Assembly: GCA_022561355.1 (NCBI GenBank)
Contig: JADFRJ010000084.1
Span: forward strand, 1-9,116
Length of the DNA: 9,116 bases
Direction of reading: 5' to 3'
DNA from: Chloroflexota bacterium
GTDB taxonomy: Bacteria > Chloroflexota > Dehalococcoidia > DSTF01 > RBG-16-68-14
Part shown: in pieces, positions 6,923 to 9,116 of the stretch
Position numbering within the stretch: the first letter of the stretch is position 1
Layout of the letters: each line of letters starts with the position of its first letter
Notes under the pieces: generated by a model
What the model was told of the DNA's origin: nothing
Databases searched by the model: none
The model's input: only the letters and a program-made list of their open reading frames with translations
Translations under genes and position numbers: made by a program

Positions 6923-7990
6923 ATGTTCGCCTTGCGCCCTCACCTACTCGCACTTCTGCTGGCTTCCGCCTTGATCTTCGTAGCCTGCAGCGACGATGAC
7001 AGTGCCAGGACGGAGGCCACCGCCACCACTTCGTCTGCTTCGCCGGCGGTCACGGAGCCAGCGCCCAATGGGCCGGATGCGTCCGGATCGATAACGGAGT
7101 TCTCGATCGAGACCTTCGCGTTGCCAGCCGGATCGCGGCCGCACGACGTGGCGCCCGCAGCCGACGGCGGCGTCTGGTACACAGCGCAACGACGCGCCGC
7201 TCTCGGCTGGCTCGATCCAGCAACCGGCGACATTCGCGAGATCCTGCTAGGCGAAGGCTCCGCGCCACATGGCGTAATCGTCGGGCCAGAGGGCGACGCG
7301 TGGGTCACGGACGGGGGCCTCAACGCGATCGTACGCGTCAACGCCGACACGGATGCGGTCAGCGTCTTCCCGCTGCCAGCGGAGCGCCCGAACGCCAACC
7401 TCAATACGGCAGCGTTCGACGGTCGCGGCCGGATCTGGTTCACGGGCCAGAACGGCATCTACGGCGTCTTTGACCCAGCGACCGATGAGATGCAGGTGTT
7501 CGATGCCCCACGTGGAGCGGGCCCGTACGGCATCGCCGCCACGCCGGACGGCGACATCTACTATGCCTCGCTGGCCGGCAGTTATATCGGCAGGGTCGAC
7601 CTCGACAGCGGCGCGACCACCATCCTCGAACCGCCCACGGCGGGACAAGGCGCACGCCGTGTTTGGTCCGATTCCTCAGGCCGCATTTGGGTGAGCGAGT
7701 GGAACGCGGGGAAGGTCGCGCTTTTCGATCCAGCGACGGGAGCCTGGAAGGAGTGGCCGCTGCCTGGGCCGGGGCCGCAAGCCTACGCGGTATACGTCGA
7801 CGACCGCGACCTCGTCTGGCTGAGCGACTTCGGCGGAAACACGCTCGTGCTTTTCGATCCCGCAAGCGAAACATTCACGACGTTCGGGCTCCCGAGCACC
7901 CCGAGCGACGTGCGGCAGCTCCTGGGCAGGCCCGGCGAACTGTGGGCGCCGGAATCCGCAGCGGATCAACTCGTTGTGATCCGGTACTAG
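6923..7990 (+). CDS. Seven-bladed beta-propeller lipoprotein (Vgb/streptogramin-lyase-like fold, probably not a lyase)
   Basis: A 355-residue protein. The N-terminus is a lipoprotein signal: hydrophobic residues 8-21 ending in F-V-A and Cys22, then S-D-D-D and a Thr/Ser/Ala/Pro-rich linker to about residue 55; the lipobox has Phe at -3, slightly unusual. The rest is a seven-bladed propeller with one aromatic per blade: W85, W127, W172, Y213, W256, W299, W341, spaced 41-45 residues, in motifs such as GRIWFTG and GRIWVSE alternating with D-P-A-T-G. The fold matches virginiamycin B lyase and many unrelated surface proteins. Only three histidines occur (7, 74, 116), so the C-terminal catalytic histidine of Vgb is absent and antibiotic resistance should not be inferred. 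It begins 52 bases after the sugar dehydrogenase gene; both products are exported propellers. Its ribosome site (GAGAGA) is weak. Ligand unknown. Confidence 0.8.
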   Translation: MFALRPHLLALLLASALIFVACSDDDSARTEATATTSSASPAVTEPAPNGPDASGSITEFSIETFALPAGSRPHDVAPAADGGVWYTAQRRAALGWLDPATGDIREILLGEGSAPHGVIVGPEGDAWVTDGGLNAIVRVNADTDAVSVFPLPAERPNANLNTAAFDGRGRIWFTGQNGIYGVFDPATDEMQVFDAPRGAGPYGIAATPDGDIYYASLAGSYIGRVDLDSGATTILEPPTAGQGARRVWSDSSGRIWVSEWNAGKVALFDPATGAWKEWPLPGPGPQAYAVYVDDRDLVWLSDFGGNTLVLFDPASETFTTFGLPSTPSDVRQLLGRPGELWAPESAADQLVVIRY

Positions 7991-8394
7991 CTCCTGAGTT
8001 GCGGCGCGGCCTTACGCAGGGCCTGCTCAAGAGCGGAGTAGTCGTTGCGGGCGGCCGGGAGGCCCAGCTCGATGTCTTCGGCGTCTCGGAATCGCAGGAT
8101 GAGGGTGCGGTTGATAACCATTGAACGCTTCAGTTCGATCTGGGTCAGCTGATCAAACGAGGCCGACCGCTGCTCCTTAGAGTCGCGACGAACAAGAAGT
8201 ACACGCCGGTTGGTAATAGCGACGCGCCATTGCTTAAGGGTATCTTTGACACGTCCCGCCAAGAAAGGCGACAGAATAGAAATCGAGAGTCCAATGGTGG
8301 AACCAGTCTGGCTGTGACCCGCGTACAGAAGCTTCTCGCCAGCTTCCAAAAATTCGGCCAAGTCTTGATTTTTCAACTCATCTTTTGCAGACAT
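7987..8394 (-). CDS. Bacterial PH-like domain protein
   Basis: A 135-residue minus-strand protein. An in-frame ATG lies 13 codons further upstream (8431-8433), but ATG at 8392-8394 follows AGGGAG with a 5-base spacer and is clearly the better start. An N-terminal acidic helix (about residues 5-20) is followed by GEKLLYAG, a short Gly/Ser/Ile-rich hydrophobic stretch (31-46) too weak for a sure membrane segment, then WRVAITNRRVLLV at 56-68. The T-N-R-R-x-L-x-V strand pattern, followed by F-D-Q-L-T-Q-I-E, is typical of bacterial PH (bPH/YdbT-like) domains, and the C-terminal helix ALEQALRKAAPQL fits the PH capping helix. Function is unknown; bPH proteins are often linked to stress or the envelope. 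It converges on the propeller gene and shares its stop site. Confidence 0.75.
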   Translation of the reverse strand: MSAKDELKNQDLAEFLEAGEKLLYAGHSQTGSTIGLSISILSPFLAGRVKDTLKQWRVAITNRRVLLVRRDSKEQRSASFDQLTQIELKRSMVINRTLILRFRDAEDIELGLPAARNDYSALEQALRKAAPQLRS

Positions 8395-8428
8395 GGTATC
8401 TCCCTGAATCCCAGCTAGAATTGCCCGC

Positions 8429-8434
8429 ATCATA
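8429..8434 (-). promoter_or_regulatory. Possible -10 element for the PH-like gene
   Basis: On the minus strand TATGAT (5 of 6 to TATAAT) lies about 35 bases before the ATG at 8394, which would give a leader of roughly 28 bases. No good -35 hexamer is found 16-18 bases upstream, so this is a weak call. Confidence 0.25.
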
Positions 8435-8436
8435 GC

Positions 8437-8592
8437 TCAGCATGGATGCCAGCGCACTCCGCCGTTACCAGCACATGCGACGCGGTAGGCGGCGCCGCGC
8501 TCGTTCTGCAACTCACGGCAGGCCTCCTCGCGTAGGCGGCCTTGACATTCTGCCGAAGATTCGCCACAGTAGGCGCACGTAGCGGCGCACAT
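8437..8592 (-). CDS. Doubtful small cysteine-rich ORF (51 residues)
   Basis: On the minus strand an ORF from ATG at 8590-8592 to TGA at 8437-8439 encodes 51 residues with seven cysteines (positions 2, 6, 9, 16, 25, 40, 51), including C-x3-C-x2-C near the start. The frame stays open further upstream to 8802, but that part is antisense to comEA and has no family-like content. The third-position GC is about 66% by count. The ribosome site is weak (AGG six bases before ATG), and the start codon lies inside a palindrome. It ends 42 bases before the PH-like gene and could be co-transcribed with it. I recognise no family; it may be a zinc-binding microprotein or chance. Confidence 0.25.
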   Translation of the reverse strand: MCAATCAYCGESSAECQGRLREEACRELQNERGAAYRVACAGNGGVRWHPC

Positions 8593-8618
8593 AACGCGCC
8601 TGCAGGCTACGTTATGTG
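8588..8618. repeat. 31-bp nested palindrome upstream of comEA
   Basis: CACATAACG (8588-8596) and CGTTATGTG (8610-8618) are perfect 9-bp inverted arms. Between them lies GCCTGCAGGC (8598-8607), itself a perfect 10-bp palindrome. A competing pair, ACGTAGC (8577-8583) with GCTACGT (8606-8612), overlaps the right arm and cannot form at the same time. It could be an operator, a terminator for the minus strand or an attenuator-like leader; no T-run follows on either strand. Confidence 0.7.
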
Positions 8619-8668
8619 TTCTTGAACCACCCAGTCCCGGCGGGGCCGGATGAGGGCGAGGTGCCATT

Positions 8669-9116
8669 TTGGCGGCGTCAGACCGCGTCAACCAGATCAT
8701 CATCATCGCGCTCGCAGGTGTTGTCGCTGCGGGCATCGCGTGGTTCGCTTTCGATCGCCAAAGCGGACCGCAGGCGCTTGAGATCGACCTGCCCAACGCC
8801 ACCGACCAGGGTCCGATCGAGGTCTACATCACGGGCGCGGTAGCGGAGCCAGGCGTCTACGAAGTCGAGGCTGGCGACCGTGTGATCGACGTGCTCTTCG
8901 AGGCGGGTGGCCACACGGAAGACGCGGATCTAGAAGCCATCAACCTCGCGCTCCGTGTGAACGACGAAGACCAGATCGTCGTGCCGCGCATCGGCGATAC
9001 GAACGCGGCCGCCGTCGGCGCAGGGGCGGGCAAGATCAACATCAACACCGCGACGGCATCGGAGTTGGACACGCTGCCAGGCATCGGCGAAGTGTACAGC
9101 GAGCGGATCGTCGTCA
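8669..9116 (+). CDS. comEA: ComEA-like DNA-uptake protein, N-terminal part (runs off the window)
   Basis: 149 codons are visible. The start is TTG at 8669: an in-frame TGA at 8651-8653 excludes anything longer, no ATG or GTG lies between, and GAGG at 8658-8661 gives a 7-base spacer. Residues about 9-27 (IIIIALAGVVAAGIAWFAF) form an N-terminal membrane anchor. Residues about 49-110 are an SLBB domain (VYITGAVAEPGVYEV, then DRVIDVLFEAGG and DEDQIVVP). From residue 123 a helix-hairpin-helix domain begins (INTATASELDTLPGIGEV), the double-stranded-DNA-binding part. This is the order of ComEA, which binds incoming DNA at the cell surface in natural transformation; comEC often follows, but it would lie outside the window. 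The second half of the HhH domain is cut off. Confidence 0.85.
   Translation, partial: MAASDRVNQIIIIALAGVVAAGIAWFAFDRQSGPQALEIDLPNATDQGPIEVYITGAVAEPGVYEVEAGDRVIDVLFEAGGHTEDADLEAINLALRVNDEDQIVVPRIGDTNAAAVGAGAGKININTATASELDTLPGIGEVYSERIVV

Larger units (their letters stand above)
8395..8668. other. Intergenic region between the PH-like gene and comEA
   Basis: This divergent 274-base region holds the PH gene's ribosome site and possible -10 element, the doubtful cysteine-rich ORF and the nested palindrome. For comEA a TTGAAC -35-like hexamer occurs at 8622-8627, but no -10 match follows at the right distance, so its promoter is unidentified. Confidence 0.5.

Noticed and set aside
6923..7990. 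Antibiotic-resistance call (streptogramin lyase)
   Set aside because: Only the propeller fold matches; catalytic histidines are missing and the protein is a lipoprotein.
8588..8618. Integron attC recombination site
   Set aside because: ACATAAC and GTTATGT resemble attC core boxes, but they deviate from RYYYAAC/GTTRRRY, the spacing is far too short for the L boxes, and no integrase or second site is present.
1..9116. CRISPR array, transposon, tRNA or rRNA
   Set aside because: Reading both strands gave no spaced direct repeats, transposase-like protein, cloverleaf or ribosomal RNA sequence.

Overview
The window reads like a GC-rich bacterial chromosome, most plausibly from the Chloroflexota (Dehalococcoidia/SAR202-like) or a similar environmental lineage. 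This is an inference from content: a thiolase paired with a DUF35 zinc-ribbon/OB-fold protein, a CoxL-type molybdenum hydroxylase with its own MocA, and a secreted beta-propeller protein ending in a duplicated D-G-x-I-D-x-x-N-D-I module of a kind I associate with that phylum. No rRNA, tRNA or marker gene is present to confirm it.

Layout. Positions 1-131 hold the C-terminus of a molybdopterin-binding hydroxylase subunit (XdhA/CoxL family). After a 22-base gap comes a lower-GC gene (154-1557) for an unrecognised 467-residue protein that ends in a PD-(D/E)XK nuclease-like domain. Next is mocA (1596-2195), the cytidylyltransferase expected to serve the hydroxylase, so the nuclease gene looks inserted into a molybdenum-hydroxylase cluster. 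A strong sigma70-like promoter with a 16-bp palindrome at the predicted start site (2206-2255) drives an apparent three-gene operon: DUF35 protein, thiolase, and a small dimeric alpha/beta-barrel protein (2318-4252). A 15-bp-stem hairpin (4274-4307) probably closes this operon.

The second half holds two exported beta-propeller proteins in tandem. The first is a PQQ-type sugar dehydrogenase with PKD, thrombospondin-3-like calcium repeats and a duplicated C-terminal module (4411-6870). The second is a seven-bladed, Vgb-like lipoprotein that lacks the histidines of true streptogramin lyase (6923-7990). It converges on a minus-strand bacterial PH-like gene (7987-8394), and one CTAG palindrome supplies both stop codons. 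A 274-base segment (8395-8668) carries a nested palindrome and a doubtful minus-strand cysteine-rich small ORF. The window ends inside a ComEA-like DNA-uptake protein that starts with TTG at 8669.

The most unusual items are the putative nuclease gene inside the hydroxylase cluster, the duplicated C-terminal module of the sugar dehydrogenase, and the nested palindrome before comEA. I see no complete multi-gene defence system, CRISPR array, transposase or prophage.
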